Origin: Propioniciclava sp. MC1595
GTDB taxonomy: Bacteria > Actinomycetota > Actinomycetes > Propionibacteriales > Propionibacteriaceae
Direction: 5' to 3'
Assembly: GCF_017569205.1 (NCBI RefSeq)
Contig: NZ_CP071870.1
Coordinates: 372,001-436,000 of the forward strand
Length of the DNA: 64,000 nt
The stretch's first letter is position 1. The number at the start of each line of letters is the position of its first letter. Under the pieces are notes generated by a model. The model did no database searches. It was not told where the DNA came from and worked only from the letters and a program-made list of their open reading frames with translations. Shown here piece after piece: positions 35,817 through 45,122 of this stretch. Both the position numbers and the translations under genes were made by a program.

Positions 35817-35828
35817 CGAAATCCCCTT

Positions 35829-37868
35829 TCAGTCTGAGAACCCCAAGCGGCGGGCTTCGGCGATCGCCCTTGCGCCTTGAATGGCCTGCTTCCGAGAGGG
35901 CGTACGTTCGGCGCTGGCGATCCTGCCGAGGCTGAAGGCGAGGCTGCGCTGCCAAGGTTCGAGGCTGCCCGTCTGCTTGGCCCACCCACTCAGTGAGAAC
36001 CACACGTCGCTGGGGATCGCCACCACTGTTGCGAGTGCAGCAGCCTCGTCTTCAGACATCTGCTCACCGATGCTCGCGGAAGATGTGGTCTTGGTGCGTA
36101 CGCTCCCCCGATCCATCTCGGGGCCGAGGGCGGCGGGAACCGACCACTCGAGAGCTTGCACCGCGACCCAACACGCCTCCTTCTTGGCCCACTCACCCAC
36201 GTTGCGAGTGCCGGCGGAGTCAAGTAGGACCCCATGTACGAGTGGCGCCAACTCGGAGATCGCCTCTGCCAGGGCAGGTGAAAGCTCTTGGCGGCGCCAG
36301 ATAGCCCGCAGATCGATCTGCTGGCCGGTCGCGTGCAAGAGTCGTGCCAGCATGTAGGTGACTGTCTGCGAACGGTATCCGCCCAGCTTGAGGGAACCGA
36401 CGAGACGCTCGGACTGCCGGAACAGGATCGCCTTTGCCACCAAGCTCTCGAAGTAGTTCTGGTCTGGTTTGAACGTCGACCCTCGCTTGCTCAGGCGGAT
36501 CATGAATTCCCTGAAGTTCTTCTCTGCACCCAAGGACACGATGTGTGGCAATTGGTCCCAAGTATTCTCGAACTTGGCCAAGTCAGTCTTGGTGAACTTC
36601 TGAGAAACGGGGTGCTCTTGCTTGAACTTCCGCTGCTGGGCCGGGGTGCGGCTTCTGCCGTGCGCATCTGCGTACTGGCCGCGGGCGCGCTCATAGAACC
36701 ATCGGGTGAGATCGTTTGTGCCAGCCTTGCCGGGTGCCCAGATGGTGCGAGACAGCCGCTCAATCTCGACGTGGAAGGGGTCGTTCGCGCTGAAGTCGGC
36801 CAGATTCACCCTGTTCTGGCTGTTGGCGTACTCGCTGATCCTGGGCACCAAGTCGAGTAGGAGGGTGGGTTCAACCACCGAGACTTTGGCTTGAACGTGG
36901 ATCTCGCTGAGATCCGCCTTGTGGCGAACCTTCGCAAAGTGGAGGGATGCGCTCGTCTGGCCACCGTTGACGATCTGGAGATCCCTGATCTCAGCCAAGC
37001 CTCGACCACCACCAGGCAAATCGACGAGGGTGACTCCAGATGCCGTCATCGAGATGCCGTTGTTGTAGGCCAAGAAGCGTCTCGGAGCGGTCTTGATCGT
37101 TTCTTGGATTCCCCGGTTCACCTTCCCGCGTGACTGGAGGAACGAACGGACATTGAGTTCAAGCAGGCGGGGGCCGTGCTTTTCGTAGATGTTCGCGATG
37201 AACTCCGCCGGAAGCAGGGTGAGGTACGCCGCGTAGAAACCCGGGTCGCCTTGGGGACCAAGGCAGGGGATGGGTTCTCCCCATTCAGCGAGGACATCAA
37301 CCGTGATGGACTCCTGAACGCGTCCGCTCGTTGTGAGCTGATGCAGCCGCTCCAAGTCCCAGACCGCATGGTGAACCCGACGGCGTTCGGAGGTGGTGGG
37401 ACCCGGTACCTGCGTTCGCAGGATCGCGTTGGTGAGGATTACGAGTCGTACTTCGCCAACTCGCCGCCATACCTCCTCGATCCTGTGGGCCATGTCCCAG
37501 CTCGGGGCCGACTCCTCCAGGGAAGAGTGCAACCCACGATGGGCGCGTTCCGCGAAGGTCGAGAGGCGGCGGAAATGGGTATCGAGGTCGGCCTTGACCA
37601 AGGACTGAGGCTCTAGTTCACCGCGATAGTCGGTGAGGAACAGCCACAGCGTGCTTTCGTCCTCACTCAAGGTGAATCCCGAGGCGCGCGCGCCAGTGGC
37701 TTGGTAGAAGGCCACTTGGGCGTCGTCGATCTCGCCCGCCTCCGTGAGCACCTCGAACATGTACTCCGTAAAGGCCTCAGGAAGGGACCGCTCTTGACCT
37801 TCTTCCGCTGCGTCGAGCGAGATCTCCCGCTGCAAGTCCAGCAGGAACTCCGTGAGTGCTACTGCCAA
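35829..37868 (-). CDS. AIPR (abortive infection phage resistance) family protein
   Basis: About 679 residues. The hallmark AIPR segments are present: NRGIQETIKTAPRRFLAYNN (the F-x-x-x-NNGI motif) and IRDLQIVNGGQTSASLHFA (the IVNG-x-QT motif), followed by NRVNLADFSANDPFHVEIE. AIPR proteins are linked to phage abortive infection and restriction-type operons; their biochemical activity is not settled. The TTG at 37868 is chosen because GGAGGAA precedes it and it overlaps the upstream nuclease gene by 10 bp. The ATG at 37904 is the alternative. Confidence 0.82.
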   Translation of the reverse strand: MAVALTEFLLDLQREISLDAAEEGQERSLPEAFTEYMFEVLTEAGEIDDAQVAFYQATGARASGFTLSEDESTLWLFLTDYRGELEPQSLVKADLDTHFRRLSTFAERAHRGLHSSLEESAPSWDMAHRIEEVWRRVGEVRLVILTNAILRTQVPGPTTSERRRVHHAVWDLERLHQLTTSGRVQESITVDVLAEWGEPIPCLGPQGDPGFYAAYLTLLPAEFIANIYEKHGPRLLELNVRSFLQSRGKVNRGIQETIKTAPRRFLAYNNGISMTASGVTLVDLPGGGRGLAEIRDLQIVNGGQTSASLHFAKVRHKADLSEIHVQAKVSVVEPTLLLDLVPRISEYANSQNRVNLADFSANDPFHVEIERLSRTIWAPGKAGTNDLTRWFYERARGQYADAHGRSRTPAQQRKFKQEHPVSQKFTKTDLAKFENTWDQLPHIVSLGAEKNFREFMIRLSKRGSTFKPDQNYFESLVAKAILFRQSERLVGSLKLGGYRSQTVTYMLARLLHATGQQIDLRAIWRRQELSPALAEAISELAPLVHGVLLDSAGTRNVGEWAKKEACWVAVQALEWSVPAALGPEMDRGSVRTKTTSSASIGEQMSEDEAAALATVVAIPSDVWFSLSGWAKQTGSLEPWQRSLAFSLGRIASAERTPSRKQAIQGARAIAEARRLGFSD

Positions 37869-38854
37869 GGCAATTCCTCCAGTCGCGGTATCAAGCTGGC
37901 CCATGGGGTCACAAATGGTTCGAGAGCGCTTCGCTCCACGCAGTAGGAGACATCGCGCATCCCGGTGGGAAGTTGAGATGGGACAATGCGAGGGAACCCC
38001 TCTCGGACATGGAGCAGTTCCTGAGAGCGCACCAAGAAGCGTTCGGGACGCGTGTCGGCCAAAGAGCGGTGCCATCCAGAGGCCATTAGGCGGTCCTCGA
38101 AGGCCAAGTGGGTGTCTGGGGGCAGGTGGTTGGTGGCGATGTCCAGGATGAGCTCCGCCAGAGTCATGCCCGTCCCATCAGCTCGCTCATCGAGCCGAAT
38201 GTAGGCCACGAACAACTGGTCCACTCCCACCTCGTCGAGCTGCCGCTCGGAGGTGATTCTGAGCTGGCCGTCCCCGTTGCCGCGGAAGGACTTGACTTCA
38301 ACGGCGGTGCCGCTGGCTAGAAAATCCTGGACAGCGGGGTCTGGACCATGCCATGCGCTCAACGCGCCGGATGGCCCGAGTGCCGGGAGGAACAGGTCCC
38401 GTAGAGTGATCAGCTCAGCGAACAGCCCGGCGGCGGCTTCGGAACTGAAACGGTCACGCGCGGCTGCGAAGAAGCTTTGCCAAGCGACGACTCGCTCCAG
38501 TACGCGAGCGGCCGCTCCCTGCCCTGGCTGAGCAGCCAGTACGCGCACCACATCATCCGCTAGCTCTGTGAACATCGGGTCTCCGCCACGACCCGCGTTG
38601 GACGTCAACTGCACGGTGACTTGATCGGAATCGACCTGTAACCCGACCTCGAGTCCGCGCGAAGACGTCCTACGGCGGGGAAGGCCTTCGGGCTTCCCGT
38701 AGATCGTCATGATGACGCGCTTGGACCGGCTCGGTCGACTCTCCCCGAAGAACACATCATGCCCGGAATCAGGGATCACCCGGCGCCGAACCCAGCCAGT
38801 ACCTTCGGGCTCAGCCGCCAAGCTGCTCCAGATCGCGGCCTGCGAGTCACTCAT
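37859..38854 (-). CDS. PD-(D/E)XK motif nuclease (DUF4420-like)
   Basis: 331 residues. A restriction-endonuclease-like core is visible around PAVQDFLASGTAVEVKSFRG: Asp, then Glu-x-Lys, with a hydrophobic strand. This is followed by RITSERQLDEVGVDQLFVAY, as in the PD-(D/E)XK proteins that accompany Z1 ATPases. It is the most likely DNA-cleaving subunit of this operon. The ATG at 38854 overlaps the Z1 gene's end by 8 bp. Its 3' end overlaps the AIPR gene. Confidence 0.82.
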   Translation of the reverse strand: MSDSQAAIWSSLAAEPEGTGWVRRRVIPDSGHDVFFGESRPSRSKRVIMTIYGKPEGLPRRRTSSRGLEVGLQVDSDQVTVQLTSNAGRGGDPMFTELADDVVRVLAAQPGQGAAARVLERVVAWQSFFAAARDRFSSEAAAGLFAELITLRDLFLPALGPSGALSAWHGPDPAVQDFLASGTAVEVKSFRGNGDGQLRITSERQLDEVGVDQLFVAYIRLDERADGTGMTLAELILDIATNHLPPDTHLAFEDRLMASGWHRSLADTRPERFLVRSQELLHVREGFPRIVPSQLPTGMRDVSYCVERSALEPFVTPWASLIPRLEELPWQ

Positions 38855-41675
38855 CTTCGAATTCCTCATCGTCCCATCCGAACTCCTTCTTGAGCTCGAC
38901 CAAGTTCACTTGATACTCGATCGGCTTGGCTCGGTCTGACCAAGGGAACGAGGTCGCGAAACCGACGAACGGGGTGTTGTCGGGCTGATTGTCGAACTCT
39001 GACCACTGGGAAGGGTCCAGCGCGTACAGGAGAAGTAGGCCTTGAGACTTGTGGCGGCTTCGCCTTTCCCGGAAGGCTGAAGGCTTACGTGGTGCCTCGA
39101 CGTTGGGGTCGAATCGGGCGCTCTGTTCCCACGCCTCGACGGTTTCGCGCAGCGCCTCGTCCCACTCGGGTGATCCTTGCACCATGTCAATCAGCTCGTG
39201 GTGCGGGCTGACCAGACGACGGATCGTGTATCGGGTGGATGCTCGGCTGGGGTTGTGATGCTGGCGGGTTGTCAGGCCGATCGAGAGCGGTCCCACGTGC
39301 GTTCGGGTGCTCCCGGATTGCACGTCGCCCAGCACGACGGTCCAGGAGGTCAGCTCGTTATCGGCTACCCGAGACGTTATGTAGCTGCTCAAGGCCGTGG
39401 GCTGGACCTTGATGGCCGCTCGCTCCGCGCGATAGTTCGCAAGGAAGCCGAGGATCAGATCGGAGTGCACGTTGCGCCAAACCAAGGTGCCGTCAGGACT
39501 GTCAGAGACCGGCTGCCCGAGAGAGCCCGTCAGTGTGGTCAAGGCGCTCCAGTTCTGCGGTCGGTCCGCAGCTCGGAACGTCACCGTTTCTGCGATTGAT
39601 CCGCTGAAGGAGACGCTGAGCTTCTGCGCGTGCCGAAGCTTCGCAGGAGATGTGACCAAGAGCCCGTCGGGGTGCTGCCGAACGCGGAGGCCAAACTCTT
39701 CAGGTGTCTTGCCCACGGCTGACATCGCGTCGAACTCGTTTTGGAGCTCGGCGGTGGCGGCGGTGATCCGCTCGTACCAATCCTTGAGTCTGCTCGTCGT
39801 GTACAAGCGACACAGGTCCATGTAGCCAGGGCGATACCCGAACCACCGACCCATCTGCATGAGCGTGTCGTACATGCGGCTCGCCCTGAGGTAGTAAGAG
39901 ACACTCAGACCTTCGAGTGTGAGGCCTCGGGACAGCTTGTCACCGCCGACAGCGATGACGCTCACGCCCTCCGGATGGTCGACGTATGTGAGTGAGTCCT
40001 CGGACCGTCCATTCAAGACCCTCACGTGAGTACGGCTGGCGATTTCGTCCAACGCTGCCCAGAGATCTTCGAACGGCGGCATTTCACCGGTGAGAGCCGC
40101 CATATCTCCGTGCCTCGAGAAGTGGTTGTGCGTCGGTACGAAGTCATCCTCATAGAGCTGTTTCGCGCGGCTACGGAGCGTAGGTGCAGCGCCCTCGCCG
40201 TAGCGCAGCCTGCGCTGCATGTCCTCCAACAACGTTCGGAGCTGGTCCCCGACACGCGCCTGGGTGGAGATGTATCGCGTTACATGGACCAGCATCGAGT
40301 GATGCTTACCGCCCTGCCCGCGGATCTGCCTAACTGCCCCTGCCATCAGGAAGGCCAAGGTCGCCTCGATCAAGGATTCGGGGAGGTCTTCACCAGGCAG
40401 GTCACCGGCCTTGTGTAGATCGGGGAGCCAAGCCTCATGGTCCGAAATGCCTCGGAAGATGGGGAGTGCTTCCACGGCCTCGATTGCGTTCTCCGTATCC
40501 TCACGCAGGCCAAATACCCGTTCAGGGCCGACATAGGTGCTGGGCACTGGAAGGTTGAGTATGAAGCTGCGGGGGAAGAGATCTCGTCCTGCCGCGCTGT
40601 GGTCGGCGTCCGGGTCGATGAAGATGTTCGCGAAGGGGGTGGCTGTGTAAGCGATGTAGGATGCGCGATCAAACGTGTCCATGAACTTTCTGATTAGGCC
40701 GTTGATGACGGACGGGTCAGTTTCTTCATCCCCGTAACCCTCGGCCTTCGTGTTGACGGATGCATGGTCCGCCTCATCGTCAATCATCAGCATCGGGACG
40801 CCGCGAACCCGGTTCTTGCCAGTGTGGGGATCCACTTCCTTGGTCAGGTTGGTGGCCCACTTGTACAGGTTCGTGAGGATGGATTTGTTCTTCTTCACCA
40901 CGAGCACAATGGGATCGGCGCCGCCCGGCGCAACTCCAAGGTTCTTGGCTACGGTGAGACGAAAGTCTCCATTCTCCGCGGATGACGTGAATGAGTTGAC
41001 TATGAGGCGATGGCCCGCCAAGCGACCGACCCCGATGCGGTTATCGTCGGCAGCCTTCGAAGCAACCATGATCTTACGGGTGTCGAATCCGAGGATGCCC
41101 TCGTCGATGCGTGATTGTGTCTGGCTTCGCAGACTGTTGTGAATTCCCGCGAGGATAACGATCAACTTGTAACCGTTGTCGATGGCCTTGGCCACCAACC
41201 CGATGTAGTTGCCCGTCTTTCCAGACTGGACCTGCCCTGCGACCAGCCCTCGACGATCCCAAGGCCCCTCTCTTTCGGGGTCCTCAAGTCTCCCCAGGAT
41301 GTCGTCGGTGACCTCGTCGAGCCGACTGATCGCCGAACTCGGCATGCCCCCGTTCTTTAGGAAGCGCTGGTAGCGCTGCCAGAAGGGCCAATCCTTCTTT
41401 GACTCCAACTTCTCGGGGAGCCATGGCAGGTGGTCTGCATCGTCTGACAGCGAACTCCAGTTCCCGACGAAAACATTGTTGCTGGCTTCGATGTCGCGGA
41501 TCAGCTGTTCTTCATCCAAGTCTTCATGCGGCCCGGCACTTGTGGTGTTCCGAACAAACTGCGTGGCCGATCGTACCCATTCTCGAAGCTGTTCAGGGGA
41601 CACCGCGTGCCCCTGCGCCTTTGCGTTGTCAAGGAACATCTGCACCGTCTGTCTGACCAATGCCGCACTCGTCAT
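38847..41675 (-). CDS. Z1 domain protein, helicase-like ATPase
   Basis: 942 residues. Walker A is GLVAGQVQSGKTGNYIGLVA. A DExx box lies in MLMIDDEADHAS. The C-terminal helicase lobe has VGGDKLSRGLTLEGLSVSYY and the arginine-finger motif MQMGRWFGYRPGYMDL. This is the superfamily 2-like Z1 architecture found in predicted restriction-type operons together with GHKL ATPases and PD-(D/E)XK nucleases. It would move along or remodel DNA. The start overlaps the ATPase gene's stop by 4 bp, indicating translational coupling and fixed stoichiometry. Confidence 0.9.
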   Translation of the reverse strand: MTSAALVRQTVQMFLDNAKAQGHAVSPEQLREWVRSATQFVRNTTSAGPHEDLDEEQLIRDIEASNNVFVGNWSSLSDDADHLPWLPEKLESKKDWPFWQRYQRFLKNGGMPSSAISRLDEVTDDILGRLEDPEREGPWDRRGLVAGQVQSGKTGNYIGLVAKAIDNGYKLIVILAGIHNSLRSQTQSRIDEGILGFDTRKIMVASKAADDNRIGVGRLAGHRLIVNSFTSSAENGDFRLTVAKNLGVAPGGADPIVLVVKKNKSILTNLYKWATNLTKEVDPHTGKNRVRGVPMLMIDDEADHASVNTKAEGYGDEETDPSVINGLIRKFMDTFDRASYIAYTATPFANIFIDPDADHSAAGRDLFPRSFILNLPVPSTYVGPERVFGLREDTENAIEAVEALPIFRGISDHEAWLPDLHKAGDLPGEDLPESLIEATLAFLMAGAVRQIRGQGGKHHSMLVHVTRYISTQARVGDQLRTLLEDMQRRLRYGEGAAPTLRSRAKQLYEDDFVPTHNHFSRHGDMAALTGEMPPFEDLWAALDEIASRTHVRVLNGRSEDSLTYVDHPEGVSVIAVGGDKLSRGLTLEGLSVSYYLRASRMYDTLMQMGRWFGYRPGYMDLCRLYTTSRLKDWYERITAATAELQNEFDAMSAVGKTPEEFGLRVRQHPDGLLVTSPAKLRHAQKLSVSFSGSIAETVTFRAADRPQNWSALTTLTGSLGQPVSDSPDGTLVWRNVHSDLILGFLANYRAERAAIKVQPTALSSYITSRVADNELTSWTVVLGDVQSGSTRTHVGPLSIGLTTRQHHNPSRASTRYTIRRLVSPHHELIDMVQGSPEWDEALRETVEAWEQSARFDPNVEAPRKPSAFRERRSRHKSQGLLLLYALDPSQWSEFDNQPDNTPFVGFATSFPWSDRAKPIEYQVNLVELKKEFGWDDEEFEDE

Positions 41676-43153
41676 ATGTGGGTCTCCTTGAGCGTCGCAA
41701 TGATTTCTGGGTATGAGTTGAAAGGTTCCGCCGCAGCGAGGCGTTCGATGGCAACTTCGGGAGAGAGGCCAGTGCCTAGGAGTCCCATGTAGGCGAAATC
41801 GGCGAACGACCCCAAATCGCGTTTGTGTTGGTCGAATGGAGCCGGCGCGTGTTCAACCGCAGCTGCGACCGAAATTCCGATCAGAGGAACTGGAACGGTC
41901 TCCTCTGCAAACTTGAGGGCCCGTTGGATCAGCTGTCGTTTATCGCCTGCTTCGGCGATCAGTGTCTGAATCACCGGGTGTTCGCGGTTGATTTTGTATC
42001 GCTTGTGGCCCGCCCGGTCTAGGATCTCCAGCCACCCGAACACGAAGGGTTGAGAGGTCTTTCGGGCAAGCAGCTTCCCGCGGTGACGATAGACCTGCTC
42101 CGCGCGTGACCGCGTCGCTCGCGCGATGCGGCGGAGATGCTCATGGAGTTCCCCGGGGGGGCGTGCAGTGGACTTCTTGACATCAACCTGCCAGTGATGG
42201 TCAAGAGAGGACGGGAACTCAACAGCGATCCGGGCGAGTTTCGTGTGCTCGTCCTTGCTGAAGCCCAAACCAAGCCAGTCCCCTTGTACCAGCAGGCGGT
42301 TGGACCGGTAGACGTAGAAGCCCTGTTGCTGGTTCCAACCCGCAGCCCCTGCATGGCGATCCGCGGCTTCCTCCGACAGCTTGTTGCGGTGAGGCAGTAC
42401 GTATGAGGTGACCCGAATCAAATCGCCTCGATACGGGAGGGACTCCTCCGCCAAGACTTGAGTTGCGGAATGGGACAGCAAGAAGGGATCCCACGGGTCG
42501 ATGGGCTTCCCGTTGATTGTGATCTGGACGCGTCCGGCTCCAACCAAGAAGCGATGGAACGTGGCTTCGAGGTGCCGCCGAACGCGGTCAGTTACTTGGA
42601 GGAAGCGGTGGTGGGCCTTTGTGTCGGTCACCGAGGATTCGCCGACCAATCGGTCCGCCTTGGTCCATTGCACCACTGTTCCGCTCGGCTGTGGAGGCGG
42701 ATCGGGTTGGAACCCGTTGGGAGGCGTCCGCAGGAGGCGCCACTCGCCCGACAGCGCCACGGTGTCGAGATCCCATCGACGCGTTGACACTTGGCCGGTC
42801 CTGGCCGATCGGCTCACCACCGTCAGCTCACGTGCTTGGGAGAAGGAAGCAGTCTTGAGCCCCAGCCCGAAGCGGCCAAGGTCATTGTGGGCGCGCTCTT
42901 CCGAAGGGCTGGTGCTTCCCGGTCGCATTGCACTGACGAGGTCCGGCTCCGTGATCCCCTGCCCGTCGTCTGTCACGCGGATGGAGGAGTTGCCTCCATC
43001 CCAGTGGAAGTCGACCTCAACCAACTTCGCGCCCGCAGAGATGCTGTTGTCCACTAGGTCTGCGATGGCAGATTCGGGGGAATACCCAAACGCTCGTAAA
43101 GACTCGATGAGGGCATCCGCCCGCGGTTCGGCGATGTCCCACTCGTCAGTCAT
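41672..43153 (-). CDS. GHKL (MORC/Hsp90-like) ATPase of a defence operon
   Basis: 493 residues. The Bergerat fold is complete: N box AIADLVDNSISAGAKLVEVD, G1 box RVTDDGQGI, G2 box DLGRFGLGLKTASFSQA. The C-terminal half resembles the S5-like and extension domains of MORC/MutL-type ATPases. Such proteins clamp DNA on ATP binding and are known from restriction-linked operons. It is first in a minus-strand operon with Z1, nuclease, AIPR and sigma-like genes, and divergent from vsr. The ATG at 43153 is preferred over an upstream in-frame start; the ribosome-binding site AAAGGA is at an unusual distance (12 nt). Confidence 0.88.
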   Translation of the reverse strand: MTDEWDIAEPRADALIESLRAFGYSPESAIADLVDNSISAGAKLVEVDFHWDGGNSSIRVTDDGQGITEPDLVSAMRPGSTSPSEERAHNDLGRFGLGLKTASFSQARELTVVSRSARTGQVSTRRWDLDTVALSGEWRLLRTPPNGFQPDPPPQPSGTVVQWTKADRLVGESSVTDTKAHHRFLQVTDRVRRHLEATFHRFLVGAGRVQITINGKPIDPWDPFLLSHSATQVLAEESLPYRGDLIRVTSYVLPHRNKLSEEAADRHAGAAGWNQQQGFYVYRSNRLLVQGDWLGLGFSKDEHTKLARIAVEFPSSLDHHWQVDVKKSTARPPGELHEHLRRIARATRSRAEQVYRHRGKLLARKTSQPFVFGWLEILDRAGHKRYKINREHPVIQTLIAEAGDKRQLIQRALKFAEETVPVPLIGISVAAAVEHAPAPFDQHKRDLGSFADFAYMGLLGTGLSPEVAIERLAAAEPFNSYPEIIATLKETHI

Positions 43154-43374
43154 TTCAGGGGCTTGTCCTTTCCGCCGGTCCTCGCCAACGGCGAACACTG
43201 GTTTCGGGGCAGTCTAGGGCTTGCGTCTGAAAGCCGGAACTTCAGGTAGGCCCCCTCGGCCTGTCGTCGACAATCGGCCGCCCCTGAGGTGATGCCGGGA
43301 CTCCCGGTGTGTCTATGGTGTGGGCTAGGTTCGATGGCGCTCATGGCGTGTCATTGGCAGGGAGGTTGAGCGTG

Positions 43375-43851
43375 ATGCGAGTGCCAGCCGTTGGACCGCC
43401 GAGTGACGCCGTAAGGCGCCGCATGGAATCACAGAGGCGAAAGGACACATCGCCTGAGCTGGCGCTGCGCAAGGCACTGTTCATTCGGGGTTTGCGATAT
43501 CGGATCCATTGGCCTGTGCCCGGCCGACCTCGGCGGACGATCGACGTGGCCTTCCCGAAGGCCCGGGTGGCCGTCTTCGTGGATGGCTGTTTCTGGCACG
43601 GATGCCCCATCCACAGCGTGGCACCCAAGAACAATGGCCAGTGGTGGGAACGCAAGTTGGCAGCAAACGCAGCCCGAGATGAGGAGACAAACCAATCCTT
43701 GGCTGCGGCGGGTTGGCAAGTCCTTCGAGCATGGGAACACGAAGATCCCACCGACGTGGCAGTCCGGGTCTGGGGCCTCGTCAAGGGAGGGGACCTACAA
43801 CTGGGCGGCAACCATCTTGGCCACCTGCTCGACCACGGGAACGACGATTGA
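43375..43851 (+). CDS. vsr: Very short patch repair endonuclease (Vsr)
   Basis: 158 residues. The conserved motifs are MESQRRKDTSPELALRKAL, TIDVAFPKARVAVFVDGCFW followed by HGCP (catalytic Asp and zinc ligands), WWERKLAANAARDEE, and GWQVLRAWEHE. Vsr nicks beside T:G mismatches formed when 5-methylcytosine deaminates, so it protects Dcm-type sites. This fits the Dcm-like methyltransferase and EcoRII-type enzyme next to it. GGAGG precedes both GTG 43372 and ATG 43375. Its 3' end overlaps the convergent methyltransferase gene by 57 bp. Confidence 0.93.
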   Translation: MRVPAVGPPSDAVRRRMESQRRKDTSPELALRKALFIRGLRYRIHWPVPGRPRRTIDVAFPKARVAVFVDGCFWHGCPIHSVAPKNNGQWWERKLAANAARDEETNQSLAAAGWQVLRAWEHEDPTDVAVRVWGLVKGGDLQLGGNHLGHLLDHGNDD

Positions 43852-44988
43852 GTTGCCGAACTGTTTGTAAGCCTGGGTGTCTGACACAGGGATCTTGAAC
43901 GTGTCCGGGAAGCCCATCAGGCGCGCGCACTCCCGTGGCGTGAGCCGTCGCGGCAGTTCGCCTTCTCCTCGGCTGACCAGCACCTCGGAGCCATCCTTGT
44001 AGTACCGCGCGCTGAGAGTTCGAGCGACGTCCTCGTCACCCACCAAGCCGAAACCGAACCCGTTCCCTGCGGCGCGGTGCTTGTTGGCGTAGTTCTGCAA
44101 GTAGGTCCAGAGGTGTTCGGTCAGCGTGTACTTACCCGCCACCTCGGCGCGTGGGCCGGTCGTGTAGGGCGCCTCAGGCGCCTCGCTGCCGTCCTCGGGG
44201 TGCAGGATGTCGCCCATGGTCGGTCCGAAGAGAGGCTCTTCAAGGTCCGCGAACTCGAAATCATTGGCGTCCCGGAAACCCACGATGAACACGCGCTTCC
44301 GCATCTGCGGGACCCACGGGGATGCGTCGATGACCTGGTAGTGGACGTCGTAGCCGAGCTCCACCTGGAGGGTGCGCATGATCGTTCGGAACGTGCGGCC
44401 CTTGTCGTGCGAGGCAAGGTTCTTGACGTTCTCGAGCATGAAGGCGCGCGGCCGCTTCTCGTCGATGATCCGGGCGATGTCGAAGAAGAGTGTCCCTTGG
44501 GTCTCGTCCTGAAAACCGTGCGGCCTGCCCAAGGCGTTCTTCTTGGACACGCCGGCGATGGAGAACGGCTGGCAGGGGAAACCGCCGATGAGGACATCGT
44601 GGTCGGGGACGTCGGCCGCCTTCACTTGGGTGATGTCCCCGGCGAAGGTGTGACCCTCCGTGGTGCCGAAGTTCTCCAGATAGGTCTGCTGCGAGAACTT
44701 GTTCCACTCCGAGGTGAAGACGCATCGGCCGCCAGCTGCCTCGAATCCCAACCGGGTACCGCCGACGCCTGCGAACAGGTCGATGAACGTGAAGCTGGCC
44801 GGCCTGGTCGCCTTGGCGAGCTCCGCGCGCAACAGCGTGTCGATCTTCTTGGGAGGTGTGCTGTCCCCAGCGAGCCATCGGCGGACGGTCCGTTCGGTGT
44901 ACCCCGTCAGCTCGGCGATCTGGGGTTGGGTAAAAGTTCGGGCGACGTGAGCCAACAGCGGGTTGGTGCTGGGCTGGGTCAAGGTCAT
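43795..44988 (-). CDS. dcm: DNA (cytosine-5) methyltransferase, Dcm/M.EcoRII-like
   Basis: 397 residues. An N-terminal helix-turn-helix (FTQPQIAELTGYTERTVRRW) precedes the C5-methylase core. Motif I is FIDLFAGVGGTRLGFEAAGG, motif IV GGFPCQPFS with the catalytic Cys, motif VI FMLENVKNL, and motif X YKQFGNSIVVPVVEQ. It would methylate the same site cut by the EcoRII-type enzyme encoded divergently, probably CCWGG. In M.EcoRII-like enzymes the N-terminal part represses its own promoter, and a palindrome covers the -10 box here. GAGG lies 8 nt before the ATG at 44988. Confidence 0.92.
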   Translation of the reverse strand: MTLTQPSTNPLLAHVARTFTQPQIAELTGYTERTVRRWLAGDSTPPKKIDTLLRAELAKATRPASFTFIDLFAGVGGTRLGFEAAGGRCVFTSEWNKFSQQTYLENFGTTEGHTFAGDITQVKAADVPDHDVLIGGFPCQPFSIAGVSKKNALGRPHGFQDETQGTLFFDIARIIDEKRPRAFMLENVKNLASHDKGRTFRTIMRTLQVELGYDVHYQVIDASPWVPQMRKRVFIVGFRDANDFEFADLEEPLFGPTMGDILHPEDGSEAPEAPYTTGPRAEVAGKYTLTEHLWTYLQNYANKHRAAGNGFGFGLVGDEDVARTLSARYYKDGSEVLVSRGEGELPRRLTPRECARLMGFPDTFKIPVSDTQAYKQFGNSIVVPVVEQVAKMVAAQL

Positions 44989-45012
44989 GTGGGCCACCTC
45001 TGGGAATGAATG

Positions 45013-45047
45013 CGGACATTCTGTCCGGGTCTGCTACCGCGAGTCAA
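45013..45047 (-). promoter_or_regulatory. Methyltransferase promoter with operator over its -10
   Basis: On the minus strand, -35 TTGACT (45042-45047), an 18-bp spacer, and -10 CAGAAT (45018-45023). A perfect palindrome CGGACA-TTC-TGTCCG (45013-45027) exactly covers the -10, as expected for autorepression by the methylase HTH. Binding is inferred. Confidence 0.5.
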
Positions 45048-45122
45048 CTGGACGGGTTTCACGGTAACGGCCGCGTCCGACAGTCCTGGCATGCGGTGCT
45101 GAGATCGCCTTAGATGAGAGGC

